Source: Candidatus Anammoxibacter sp. (GTDB taxonomy: Bacteria; Planctomycetota; Brocadiia; Brocadiales; Anammoxibacteraceae). Taken from it: 64,000 nucleotides of DNA. Positions 42,773-51,700 of this stretch are shown here, piece by piece. The notes below the pieces were generated by a model. The model was given only the letters and a program-made list of their open reading frames with translations. It did not search any database and was not told the origin of the DNA. Where the stretch lies: positions 1 to 64,000 of the forward strand of contig JAIQZQ010000097.1 of NCBI GenBank assembly GCA_021777105.1, in the 5' to 3' direction. A program made the translations under genes and the position numbers. Within the stretch, counting starts at the first letter, position 1. Each line of letters starts with the position of its first letter.

Positions 42773-43798
42773 ATGAACAAATTATTTAAAAATAAAGATT
42801 ACAATCTTTTCCTCAAGACCATAAAATCAGAAATTCTATCAGCAAAAATAGGGGCTGTTAGAACTGTAAATCGGCAACTTATTTTGCTTTATTGGAAAAT
42901 TGGCGAGGCAATTGTTGAAAAACAAGAATCTCTTGGCTGGGGTAAATCTGTTGTAGAACAGTTATCAAAGGATATTCGTAAGGACTTCGATGGGATCAAG
43001 GGATATTCTCCTCAGAATTTGTGGAATATGAGACAATTTTATGTTGAATATCAAAACTTTCCAAAACTCCAACAGCTTGTTGGAGAAATTCCCTGGGGAC
43101 ATAACTTGCTGATTATTAACAAAATAAAACAAGAAAAAGTTAGAGAATATTATCTAAAAGCCGCTAAAGATTGCGGTTGGAGCAGAAATGTTCTGTTGAA
43201 TCAAATAAAGGCAGATGCTTATGGCAGGCATAAGCAAGCAGACAAACACCACAATTTTGATAAGGCGCTGCCGAAACACATTGCCGAACAAGCTGATGAA
43301 GCGATGAAAGAGAGTTACATGCTAGATTTTTTAGGAATCACTGCCCCGGTACTTGAAAAGGAACTTGAAAATCGCATGGTGGAAAAAATCAGAGATGTTA
43401 TTATTGAGTTTGGTCAAGGTTTTGCTTTTATCGGAAACCAATATAAAATTAAGGCAAAAAACAGAGAATATTTTGTAGATTTGCTTTTTTATCATCGGAA
43501 ACTTAAAAGTCTGGTTGTGTTTGAACTGAAAGCAGGAAAGTTCAAGCCGGAATACGCGGGTAAAATGAATTTTTATCTCAACTTGCTGGATGATTTTGTC
43601 CGTGAAGAGGGTGAAATGCCGTCAATCGGCATCATTCTTTGCGCAGAGAAAGATAATTTTGAGATTGAGTATTCCCTTCGTGACATTAATAAGCCTGTCG
43701 GAGTAGCAGAATACCTGTTAACAAAAAAACTACCTGAAAAATTTAAAGATGCGCTTCCAACTGCCGAGGATATAAGAAATAGATTATTAGAAAAATAG
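42773..43798 (+). CDS. DUF1016/YhcG-type PD-(D/E)XK nuclease protein
   Basis: 341 residues. The N-terminal DUF1016 part includes NRQLILLYWKIGEAIVEKQE and GYSPQNLWNMRQFY; the C-terminal nuclease-like part has FAFIGNQYKIKAKNREYFVD, LLFYHRKLKSLVVFELKAGK and FKPEYAGKMNFYLN, containing the D...ExK active site (VD, ELK). YhcG proteins are often mobile-island nucleases linked to recombination. The ATG follows the RadC-like stop with zero gap, so the pair forms one transcript. Confidence 0.9.
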   Translation: MNKLFKNKDYNLFLKTIKSEILSAKIGAVRTVNRQLILLYWKIGEAIVEKQESLGWGKSVVEQLSKDIRKDFDGIKGYSPQNLWNMRQFYVEYQNFPKLQQLVGEIPWGHNLLIINKIKQEKVREYYLKAAKDCGWSRNVLLNQIKADAYGRHKQADKHHNFDKALPKHIAEQADEAMKESYMLDFLGITAPVLEKELENRMVEKIRDVIIEFGQGFAFIGNQYKIKAKNREYFVDLLFYHRKLKSLVVFELKAGKFKPEYAGKMNFYLNLLDDFVREEGEMPSIGIILCAEKDNFEIEYSLRDINKPVGVAEYLLTKKLPEKFKDALPTAEDIRNRLLEK

Positions 43799-43857
43799 CT
43801 TGGTTAAAATATCGGGTATGTTCTAGTTTCCTTATCTGAAGCTTGCGAACATTTCAT

Positions 43858-44496
43858 CGGTTTGTTCAAAGTCTCTGACTTGAACCACATCTGACATTAA
43901 CTTTACTCTGTAATGTATTTAAAAAATTAACGCGGTTAATTTTAGTCAAACAAATCAGATTTTCTAAAATTTATATTCACGTATGTTTTATTCAAACGCC
44001 GTGAAATAAAACCCTAAAGGACAAATTCCGTCAAACTCGAAGTTTCGGAGTTTAGGTTTTAGCCTTTTATTCATTAGCAAATTTCGAAAACCTTATGCAT
44101 AACCCCAGAAAAGCTCAAAATTAACACGGTTAATTAACTCCAATAAAAACTGAGACTTTGGCATAAGCTCCATCCACAAAACAACTTAAAATGAAAAACC
44201 CTTTATAATTAAATTAACGAATACCACTCGCATTTAACGCGCCTCAAACCATAAACCAATGGAAGACCATCACCATTGATCCTTTATAAATAGTGGAACA
44301 GGCATCCTTGCCTGTGTTTCAATTGATCACAGGCAGGATGCCTGTGCCACTTCAATCACACTTTAGGTGATTTGCTTCTGGTTCTCAAACAGGAGCTTAG
44401 GAGCGAGGTGGAATAACCAATGGTATTATTATTGATCAATACAGAGTATTGGCCAGGTCAGATGCGGTTCAAGTCATGAGACATTGAACCAACGTT
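43858..44496. repeat. Composite repeat A, copy 3, interrupted by a family C repeat
   Basis: The left part (43858-43915) has the GACTTGAACC hairpin and CTTTACTCTGTAA; the right part (~44205-44496) resumes with ACCACTCGCATTTAACGCGC, the GTGGAAC...GTGCCAC hairpin (44293-44350), and GGTTCAAGTCATGAG. Between them sits family C copy 2, bracketed by AATTAACGCGGTTAATT-like palindromes near 43926 and 44118. This suggests C was inserted into A. Confidence 0.8.
43943..44100. repeat. Composite repeat family C, copy 2 (nested)
   Basis: Holds TCAAACAAATCAGATTTTCT, TATTCACGTATGTTTTATTC, GTGAAATAAAACCCTAAAGG, and GGAGTTTAGGTTTTAGCC followed by TTTTATTC. Same order as the copies at 14 kb and 61 kb. Confidence 0.75.
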
Positions 44497-44507
44497 GGGG
44501 CGTGTGT

Positions 44508-46232
44508 TTACTTTTTGCGGGTTTTCTTTTTCAGGAATTTGCGGGCGTCTTCAACCATCTCTTTGGCCTGTTTCATGGTAACGTCCGTCTTCTCTTCGCC
44601 CCTTATCATTTCGGCAATCTCTTCCAGAATCGCTTTTTCGTTCAGGGTATCAATTTTTGTGGCTGTGCGGTCGCCCTTTGTTGATTTGTTTACTTTCATG
44701 TGTTTATCCGCGTAGCTCGCTATTTGCGGCAGGTGTGTTATGCAGACTATCTGGTGGTTTTGCGCCACGGTCTTTAGTTTTTCGCCGATAACGCGGCCCA
44801 TTCTGCCCCCTATGTTTGAGTCGATCTCGTCAAACACCAACACAGGCGTATTGTCAACCATGGCAAGGTGGCGCTTTAAGGCCAGCATTACCCTTGAGAT
44901 TTCTCCGCCCGACGCGATCTTGCGCAACGGTTTTACCTTTTCGCCCTTGTTTGCCGAAAACATAAACTCAACCTTGTCCAGCCCTGAATGCGTGGCATCC
45001 TCAAGTTTAAACCCGTCCTTGTCCGCCGCACCTATTGACTCAATGCTTACCTCAAACAATCCATCGGCAATGCCCAGGTCTTTAAGCTCATCTTTTATAA
45101 GGGCGGATAGTTTTGCGCCCGCATCTTTGCGAAGCGCGGTCAACTTCAAGCCGGTCTCAAATGCCTCGCCCCTGAACATGGCAAGGTCTTCATCAGCGTT
45201 TTCAAGGCCCTCTTCCGCTTTTTCAAGTTCATCAAGTTTCTCTTTTGATTCACTGCAGTAGTTTAGAATGTCGTCAATCGTCTCCCCATATTTGCTTTTG
45301 AGCCGCCTTATGGTTTCCAAACGTTCCTCAACCTCCGACAACCGTTCAGGGTTGCTCTCAAACCTTTCCGACTCGCCGCGCAATGAATGGGCCGAATCCT
45401 CCAATTGAAATACAGACTGGCTGCACCCTTCAATTACATCAGCAAAACATTTGTCAAAATCCTTAATCTTCTCCAGATCGCTTGTCACTTCGCGCAACCT
45501 TGATATTATTGAATCATCCGTGTCGTAAAGCGAGTTGTAACATGACGATATGGTAGACTGTATCTTTTCGGCGTTTAAAAGGGCTTTGTGCTCGCTTTCC
45601 AGATTATCAAGTTCGTCAGGCCCCAAAGCCGCGTCGTCAATCTCATTAATCTCAAAACGCAAAAGGTCGATCTGCCTGTTTCTGGCGGCCTTGTCCTCTG
45701 TTAACGACCGCAAAAGGTTCTCCTTTTCAACCGCTTTTTTATACGCGTCAGCAAATTTATCCTTAAGCTTGCCCGCCTTGCCGAAACCGTCAAGTATGTC
45801 GAGCTGGCTTGCCGGATTAATAAGCGACTCGTGTTCGTATTGCCCGGAAATGTTTACCAGCAACTCCCCAACCTCGCGCAGTACTGAAACGGTTATAGGC
45901 CGGTTGTTAAGTTTGCACCTGTTTTTTCCCGCAAGGTCAATTGAGCGCTGGACAATAACGTCCTCATCCTCCAGCGTTATATCAAGGGTAGATTCCAAAC
46001 GCTCCTTAACAGACGCGTTTTGTATAACAAACACCCCGCTAACCAGAGCCTCCTTTTCGTTTGACCTCACAACCTCGCTGGTTGTCCGGCTGCCGAGCAG
46101 AAAGTTAAGCGCCCCCATTATAAGAGATTTACCGACGCCCGTGGCCCCGGTAAACACGTTAAGCCCTTTGTCAAAATTAATTGTTATGCCGTCAATAAGG
46201 GCAAAATTAGATATATATAGTTCGTTTAACAT
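44508..46232 (-). CDS. recN: DNA repair ATPase RecN
   Basis: 574 residues from the ATG at 46232 (MLNELYISNFALIDG), matching the family N-terminus; a longer frame to 46457 is repeat sequence. SMC-like layout: Walker A (TGATGVGKSLIMGAL), two coiled-coil arms (~150-400), then signature (KIASGGEISRVMLAL) and Walker B (VLVFDEIDSNIGG). RecN tethers broken DNA in double-strand break repair. The Walker A reads GATGVGKS where GETGAGKS is usual. No SD. The C-terminus is basic (LKKKTRKK). Confidence 0.95.
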   Translation of the reverse strand: MLNELYISNFALIDGITINFDKGLNVFTGATGVGKSLIMGALNFLLGSRTTSEVVRSNEKEALVSGVFVIQNASVKERLESTLDITLEDEDVIVQRSIDLAGKNRCKLNNRPITVSVLREVGELLVNISGQYEHESLINPASQLDILDGFGKAGKLKDKFADAYKKAVEKENLLRSLTEDKAARNRQIDLLRFEINEIDDAALGPDELDNLESEHKALLNAEKIQSTISSCYNSLYDTDDSIISRLREVTSDLEKIKDFDKCFADVIEGCSQSVFQLEDSAHSLRGESERFESNPERLSEVEERLETIRRLKSKYGETIDDILNYCSESKEKLDELEKAEEGLENADEDLAMFRGEAFETGLKLTALRKDAGAKLSALIKDELKDLGIADGLFEVSIESIGAADKDGFKLEDATHSGLDKVEFMFSANKGEKVKPLRKIASGGEISRVMLALKRHLAMVDNTPVLVFDEIDSNIGGRMGRVIGEKLKTVAQNHQIVCITHLPQIASYADKHMKVNKSTKGDRTATKIDTLNEKAILEEIAEMIRGEEKTDVTMKQAKEMVEDARKFLKKKTRKK

Positions 46233-46652
46233 TTTTTTTAAATCATTAAAGTAAAAGCGATTTATGCCACTAAGGCACGAAGACACTAAGAAAAGCAAAA
46301 GCAAAAAGCGAATATCGAACAGTAGAACACAGAATTTCGAATCTTGAAGTAAAAGCAAAAGCGAGCGCTCGATAGATCGCAAAAAAACACTCCTCACGTT
46401 GAGGGCTGGGGAGCCCTTAGCCACAAAAACGCTGTGTAGTGAATCAAAAGCCGGCAATATGAAGCTGCTTATGGTATCAAATTTAACGTATTAGTCAAGC
46501 TCTACGTTTGTCTTCAATTCAGGGCCGGTTTTTTATCATAATAGGCAGGTTTAATTAGAATTTTTAAATTGATTAATGCCCGCAACCCTTCTATGCTTTA
46601 TAAAAAATGCGATAATGAGAAATTTATAACTCTAAAACAAGAGATGTATAAA
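46233..46652. other. Gene-free stretch upstream of recN and tkt
   Basis: Contains CCACTAAGGCACGAAGACAC and several AGCAAAAGC/GTAAAAGC repeats near 46290-46370, then AT-rich sequence up to palindromic element copy 4. Nothing coding seen. Confidence 0.5.
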
Positions 46653-46854
46653 GGGCTCGGAAAGAAATAACTTAGGCTTTTTTGCCTGTAGATTTAGGTT
46701 GAATTTGTTCAACCTGATTGAGTCGAACCGGATGCGCAGCCATAGCTGCGTTGAGGATTCGGCGATTGAAGGTTGGGCAAAGCTTGTCCTCGTGAAAACG
46801 GGGATCTTCCTGAAGATGCTGGTAAAAAAGTCCAAGCTATTTCTTTCCGAGCCC
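46653..46854. repeat. 202 bp palindromic element, copy 4, in the tkt leader
   Basis: GGGCTCGG subfamily, with AAA on both flanks. It carries ~24 extra bases (46784-46810) that make a small hairpin, CCTCGT GAAA ACGGGG, on the right arm. The element ends two bases before the AAAGGAGG SD of tkt, so it will be part of the tkt leader if transcription starts upstream. Confidence 0.9.
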
Positions 46855-46870
46855 AAAGGAGGGAAACAAA

Positions 46871-48907
46871 TTGGATAAAGAAGACGGCCTTGACATGTTG
46901 TGCGTAAATACAATACGCGCGCTATCCATGGATGCGGTGCAAAAAGCTAATTCCGGTCATCCAGGCGCGCCAATGGGCCTTGCGCCCGTGGCTTTTGCGC
47001 TTTGGGATAAATTTATGCGCCACGTCCCACAAAATCCCGACTGGCCTAACAGGGATCGTTTTGTGCTTTCAGCAGGTCATGCGTCTATGCTTTTATACAG
47101 TATATTGCACATTTTTGGATATGATATTAGTCTGGATGATATTAAAAATTTCAGGCAGTTGGGCGGCAAATGCGCAGGCCATCCTGAATATGGGTTGACT
47201 CCGGGCGTTGAAGTTACCACCGGCCCGCTTGGGCAGGGAGTTGCTGCAAGCGTGGGTATGGCCGTCTCGGAGAAATGGCTTAAAAACCATTTCAATCGTA
47301 ATGGACATACAATAATAGACTATAATATATTCGCAATCGCCGGCGATGGATGCATGATGGAAGGTATTTCCAGTGAAGCGGCGTCTTTGGCCGGCCATCT
47401 CGGTTTGAACAACCTGGTGTGGATTTATGACAATAATAATATCACTATCGAAGGCAATACCTCGTTGGCTTTTAGCGAAGATGTTGCCGCTCGTTTCAAA
47501 TCTTATAACTGGCACGTTCAGAGGGTCGCAGACGCTAATAATTTAGAAATGTTAGAACAATCTTTTCTATCAGCTATTAATGAAAACATGCGGCCCTCTT
47601 TAATTATTGTAGATAGCCACATAGCATATGGAAGCCCTAATAAACAGGATACCGCGGACGCGCACGGCGCCCCGCTTGGCGAAGATGAAGTTCGCGCGAC
47701 AAAGGTTAATTATGGCCTGTGTCCTGATAAAAAGTTTTACGTTCCTGATGAAGTAGAACAATATAAAGAGTCTGTGATTGCAAAAGGGATAAAACTGGAA
47801 AATGATTGGGAAAAAAGATTTGCGGCATATACAAAAGTATACCCGGACCTGGCGAAACAGTTTAATATGATGCAAAACAGCGAATTGCCTGACGGTTGGG
47901 AGCGCAACCTTCCAGTTTTTCCCGCTGATAATAAAGGTCTTGCCACTCGTGAATCAAACAACAAAATAATAAATTCAATATCCTCGCAAATTCCATGGTT
48001 TATGGGAGGCGCCGCCGATCTGGGACCTTCCACTAAAACCCTTATAAAAGATGCTGTTAGTTTTGAAAAAGACGTATACAAAGGAAGAAATTATCATTTC
48101 GGTATTCGTGAGCATGCTATGGGAGCTATTGTTAACGGCATGTCGTTAAGTAAAATCAGGCCATATGGTTCCACTTTTCTTATCTTCTCAGATTACGCGC
48201 GGCCCTCTATTCGGCTATCTTCTTTAATGAAGCTGCCCGCAATCTATATCTTCACTCATGACAGCATCTGCGTCGGCGAGGATGGGCCGACACACCAACC
48301 AATTGAGCAGCTTGCTTCCCTGCGCGCGATGCCCAATTTAGAAGTAATCAGACCGGCAGACGCTAATGAGTTGTCTTTTATGTGGCAATATATCTTGGAG
48401 TTGAAAGATAAACCTACGGCTCTTATATTGTCAAGACAAGCTTTGCCGACTATTGACCGTTCAAAATACGCATCCGCCGAAGGCGCAATGAAAGGGGCTT
48501 ATACCCTGGCCGATAGCAACGGTTCGCCTGATGTTATTTTAATGGGAACCGGTTCTGAAATTACACTATGCCTTGCCGCTCATGAACAATTAGCTTTGGA
48601 TGGCGTTAAATCCAGAGTTGTGAGTATGCCGTGTTGGAGTTTATACGAATGCCAGAGCCCGGAGTATAAAGAGAGCGTTTTGCCGATGTCAACCCAGGCG
48701 CGGATAGCAGTTGAAGCGGGAACTGTTTACGGTTGGCACAAGTATACCGGCAATTATGATGACGACAACATGCTTGGCATTAAAAGCTTTGGGGCGTCAG
48801 CGCCGATTAAGGATTTATTGCCGGAATACGGCTTTACAGTTGAAAGAGTGACACAAATGGCCAAGAAAGCTATAAAAAGACAATTCAAAAATAATAACGA
48901 ACGCTAA
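46871..48907 (+). CDS. tkt: Transketolase
   Basis: 678 residues, standard length. It moves two-carbon units between sugar phosphates in the pentose phosphate pathway using thiamine diphosphate. Seen: NSGHPGAPMGLAPV, GPLGQGVAASVGMAVSEK, the TPP motif GDGCMMEGISSEAASLAGHL ending in the NN of YDNNN, the pyrimidine-domain FGIREHAMGAIVNG, and DSICVGEDGPTHQPIEQLAS. The TTG start is supported by AAAGGAGG seven bases upstream; no ATG fits. Palindromic elements of two different subfamilies lie immediately before and after the gene. Confidence 0.96.
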   Translation: MDKEDGLDMLCVNTIRALSMDAVQKANSGHPGAPMGLAPVAFALWDKFMRHVPQNPDWPNRDRFVLSAGHASMLLYSILHIFGYDISLDDIKNFRQLGGKCAGHPEYGLTPGVEVTTGPLGQGVAASVGMAVSEKWLKNHFNRNGHTIIDYNIFAIAGDGCMMEGISSEAASLAGHLGLNNLVWIYDNNNITIEGNTSLAFSEDVAARFKSYNWHVQRVADANNLEMLEQSFLSAINENMRPSLIIVDSHIAYGSPNKQDTADAHGAPLGEDEVRATKVNYGLCPDKKFYVPDEVEQYKESVIAKGIKLENDWEKRFAAYTKVYPDLAKQFNMMQNSELPDGWERNLPVFPADNKGLATRESNNKIINSISSQIPWFMGGAADLGPSTKTLIKDAVSFEKDVYKGRNYHFGIREHAMGAIVNGMSLSKIRPYGSTFLIFSDYARPSIRLSSLMKLPAIYIFTHDSICVGEDGPTHQPIEQLASLRAMPNLEVIRPADANELSFMWQYILELKDKPTALILSRQALPTIDRSKYASAEGAMKGAYTLADSNGSPDVILMGTGSEITLCLAAHEQLALDGVKSRVVSMPCWSLYECQSPEYKESVLPMSTQARIAVEAGTVYGWHKYTGNYDDDNMLGIKSFGASAPIKDLLPEYGFTVERVTQMAKKAIKRQFKNNNER

Positions 48908-49085
48908 GGGTCCGCTCAAAAATAACTTCGGTTTTTTGGCTGAAATTTTGCGTTAGATTTGCGAGATATGATTGAGTCAAATTCGGAGCGTAGCCTTAGC
49001 TACGTGAGAATTTGACGATTGAATATCTCACAAAGATAATGTGAAAGTACGCCCAACAAAACCGAAGTTATTTTTGAGTGGCCCC
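48908..49085. repeat. 178 bp palindromic element, copy 5 (GGGTCCGCTC subfamily)
   Basis: Begins directly after the tkt stop codon. Ends GGGTCCGCTCAAAAATAACT and GAGTGGCCCC. The outer arms, the middle stem (GTCAAATTC with GAATTTGAC) and the inner stem (GCGTAGC with GCTACG, CTTA loop) all differ from copy 1 but remain paired. It could act as the tkt terminator, though it lacks a T-run. Confidence 0.9.
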
Positions 49086-49103
49086 TTAGGTTACACTTCC
49101 TTG

Positions 49104-49502
49104 TTAGCCGTTCATTCCGATTTCTTTATTAATTTCTATCAAGTTGCCGGCTGGATCACGGAAGTGAAAACATCTAATCCCCCACTCTTTTCGATCATGG
49201 GGCTTGTTAATTGGAATAGCGCCTTTCTGTTTTAGTGAATCATATGTCTTGTCTACATCTTCCACCGCGAAAATTAAACACACATCGTCTTGTTGCTCTG
49301 ATTTCACTTTTGGCGGTTCCGCCCCAATAGCCTCTGCCATCGGCTCTTTTCCAAATAATGCAAGTATATGACCGTTTGCGTCAAAGTCCGCGTAAATTCC
49401 ATCTTTTTCACCCCACGCAACAGTAAACCCCATGATGTCTCTATAAAAAATGAAGCATTCATTGTAATTCGATACAAGCAATCTGGTATGTGTCATTTTC
49501 AT
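49104..49502 (-). CDS. VOC-family (glyoxalase/bleomycin-resistance fold) protein
   Basis: 132 residues. Two beta-alpha-beta-beta-beta halves: THTRLLVSNYNECFIFYRDI with MGFTVAWGEKDG, and CLIFAVEDVDKTYDSLKQKG with CFHFRDPAGNLIEINKEI. The Glu in the last strand and His near the N-terminus fit metal ligands of the fold. The substrate cannot be told: the family includes lyases, dioxygenases and drug-binding proteins. GGAGACAAAAG precedes the start. Leftward, downstream of nothing obvious; likely single. Confidence 0.85.
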   Translation of the reverse strand: MKMTHTRLLVSNYNECFIFYRDIMGFTVAWGEKDGIYADFDANGHILALFGKEPMAEAIGAEPPKVKSEQQDDVCLIFAVEDVDKTYDSLKQKGAIPINKPHDRKEWGIRCFHFRDPAGNLIEINKEIGMNG

Positions 49503-49785
49503 CTTTTGTCTCCTTTTGTTTTGGAGGCTAAACTTGAGTTAAACAGAAGGTTCAGGCTAACGGCATAGTTCTTTCCGCTTTTACTCATTGTTATCCTCGA
49601 ATGGTATAATAAAGTTTAAATTTTACAATATTTACGGCCTTAAGTTAACAATTATTATCCCGCCATATCGCATATTTTTTTTTGTAAAAACAGAAAAAAC
49701 TAATTGGATTTTTCTTTCTGTTTTTGTAATAATCGCATAAATTTACCAGTCTTTAAATATTAATTTTTTTTAGGGAGAAGAGGAT

Positions 49786-51378
49786 ATGATGTGTAGAAAT
49801 AGAATTAATAAGGCTCTCTTTTTTTTAAGCAGAAGCTTAAAAATGAAACATATGCTTATCTTTGGTATGCTCTTCATTTTTACCAACCTCCTATTTCCTG
49901 GAAATTCTGAAGCTCTAAATGTCTGGCAAAGAGACGCTGTTGGCGATTTCTTTGATTCAAAATGGTGTGATAAGTTTTGTGATAAAGAAGCGGATTTAAG
50001 TTGCGGTTTGCCTCCGCAACAAAACACGCCTTCATCATCAGCCCCTGACACATATGAAACGGTAACGCTGGATTGCGGCGGAGCAATAACTTTATCCGAG
50101 GATATTTCTGTGAATTCCATGGGAATTAGCGATGGGACGTTTAATGTTGCCAACGCGTCAATATTTGGCCCTAACCAGAAAATTGATGGCAGTCTGGATA
50201 TAAGAGGCGGCGAATTTTTAATGAATTCAGGCAAATTTGGCCTTGAGTCTATAAGGATGCTTGGCGGCGCCATAACTTTTGATGGAGTTCATATTCCTCC
50301 AGGTGTTAGATTTAATACCGCAAACGGCAAAATTGTTTTTAAAGGAGAAACTACTGTTGAGTGGGCGGAAGGCGATCTTGAGATGTTCGCAGGGGTTCAG
50401 AATCGTGAGGAAGACCCTGGAGAAATGGATATAACGTTTCTGGATAATGCCAGTATTTCTTATGAAGGTGAAACCTTTGGAGACAGACTTATTTTTGCGG
50501 GACGGCATGAGACGAGCAAGCTTAATTTAAATATAGATTCCAGCGAGGTCTTAGTCGACGTTCATTGGTTGGTTTTTAGAGATTTGACATACAATACTTT
50601 TTCCCCGGGCGTAAAAATCATTGTTGATCGGCTTGAATTTGATGGATTAGTTTCAGGAGAAGGCCTTGCAAATAGTGAGTTTGTTTTCCCATCAAGAAGC
50701 TTGCCGGCAACGGATGGTTCATTAGATATGGACAATAGCGATATGGAGCTCCCTATAGACATGGGATGCAACGATCTAGGTTTTGACACAGAGAATATGG
50801 TTTTAGGAAAAGTAACAGTTCTTGAAAATGAGAAATTACACTTGCGAGGCCATAGCGCAATTTATATTAATGAATTAAATTTAGAAGATAATAGTAAAAT
50901 ATCAACAGACCAAGGGCCGGAAACGGCTCCTGTTTATTATAAAAAGATAACGAAAGGCGCCGGCGCGTCAATTGAGGGAAATATTATTGGGTGCGATTTG
51001 CCTCTGGAGGGCGACAATGAAAAGGCGTTTACATTTAATTGCGATGAGAAATTTATTAAAACCCCTTTTGGTTTAGATAAACTCATTCTTGAATTAGGAG
51101 AGAACGAAGAGTGCGTATTAAAATTGACAAATACAGAACCGGGGATTCCTGTGAATGCGCTAACAAATGCGCGAAAAGGATTAAGGCCTACTATTAATGT
51201 TGAGCCTGCAAGTGGGGCGACTGATAATAACGGAGAACTAAAATTCACTATAAACGCAACCGGAAAAGGTGTTGATTGGATAGCCTGGGCAACACCGAAT
51301 GAAAACGGCGAGATCAAATTTGGTTGGAAAGCGTTTAAAGCAGGAAATGCATGGGGCATGTTTGTAAAAGTAAAGTAG
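49786..51378 (+). CDS. Large secreted beta-rich protein, unknown function
   Basis: 530 residues. An N-terminal leader (KMKHMLIFGMLFIFTNLLFP, likely cut near NSEA) starts at the first of two ATGs after AGAGGAT. The mature region is dominated by short beta repeats (GTFNVANASIFGPNQKIDGS, LDIRGGEFLMNSGKFGLESI) suggesting a right-handed beta-helix, as in surface adhesins. The C-terminal ~110 residues (ECVLKLTNTEPGIPVNALT through FTINATGKGVDWIAWATP) match the end of the sugar dehydrogenase at 12.2 kb. Probably extracellular or outer-surface. The few Cys (CDKFCDKEADLSCG) could form disulfides. Confidence 0.7.
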   Translation: MMCRNRINKALFFLSRSLKMKHMLIFGMLFIFTNLLFPGNSEALNVWQRDAVGDFFDSKWCDKFCDKEADLSCGLPPQQNTPSSSAPDTYETVTLDCGGAITLSEDISVNSMGISDGTFNVANASIFGPNQKIDGSLDIRGGEFLMNSGKFGLESIRMLGGAITFDGVHIPPGVRFNTANGKIVFKGETTVEWAEGDLEMFAGVQNREEDPGEMDITFLDNASISYEGETFGDRLIFAGRHETSKLNLNIDSSEVLVDVHWLVFRDLTYNTFSPGVKIIVDRLEFDGLVSGEGLANSEFVFPSRSLPATDGSLDMDNSDMELPIDMGCNDLGFDTENMVLGKVTVLENEKLHLRGHSAIYINELNLEDNSKISTDQGPETAPVYYKKITKGAGASIEGNIIGCDLPLEGDNEKAFTFNCDEKFIKTPFGLDKLILELGENEECVLKLTNTEPGIPVNALTNARKGLRPTINVEPASGATDNNGELKFTINATGKGVDWIAWATPNENGEIKFGWKAFKAGNAWGMFVKVK

Positions 51379-51700
51379 CGTAAAACCAACTGTTTCTAAT
51401 ATAATGTGTCATTAAATTCCGGAATTAATATGGTATGTTTTGAGGACAACTGTCACCTTCGAGGACAATTCTCACTTAGAGCAGACATGCTGCTCAGTGT
51501 TCATTTATAATCGCAAAACAAAAACGTTTTGAAGCAGTCTGCAAGACTGCTCAGGCTTTAAATATTGTTTTTTTGCTTTTAATCTGTAAAATCTATTGTT
51601 GCTTTTTAATCTGTGAAATCCGTGCAATCTGTGGTTTATATTGCTTTTGCTTTTCCGGTTTATCCGGGTTAGGATTCGCTAATGATAATATCTTCTTGAT
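51379..51700. other. Gene-free stretch with short repeats
   Basis: GAGGACAACTGTCACCTTC and GAGGACAATTCTCACTT are tandem near-repeats at ~51440-51480. AGCAGTCTGCAAGACTGCT at ~51534-51552 forms a hairpin. AATCTGTAAAATC and AATCTGTGAAATCCGTG follow near 51580-51625. No coding sequence seen. Confidence 0.5.

Noticed and set aside
46233..46457. 75-residue N-terminal extension of RecN
   Set aside because: Family N-terminus begins at the ATG at 46232; the extension is low-complexity repeat sequence.
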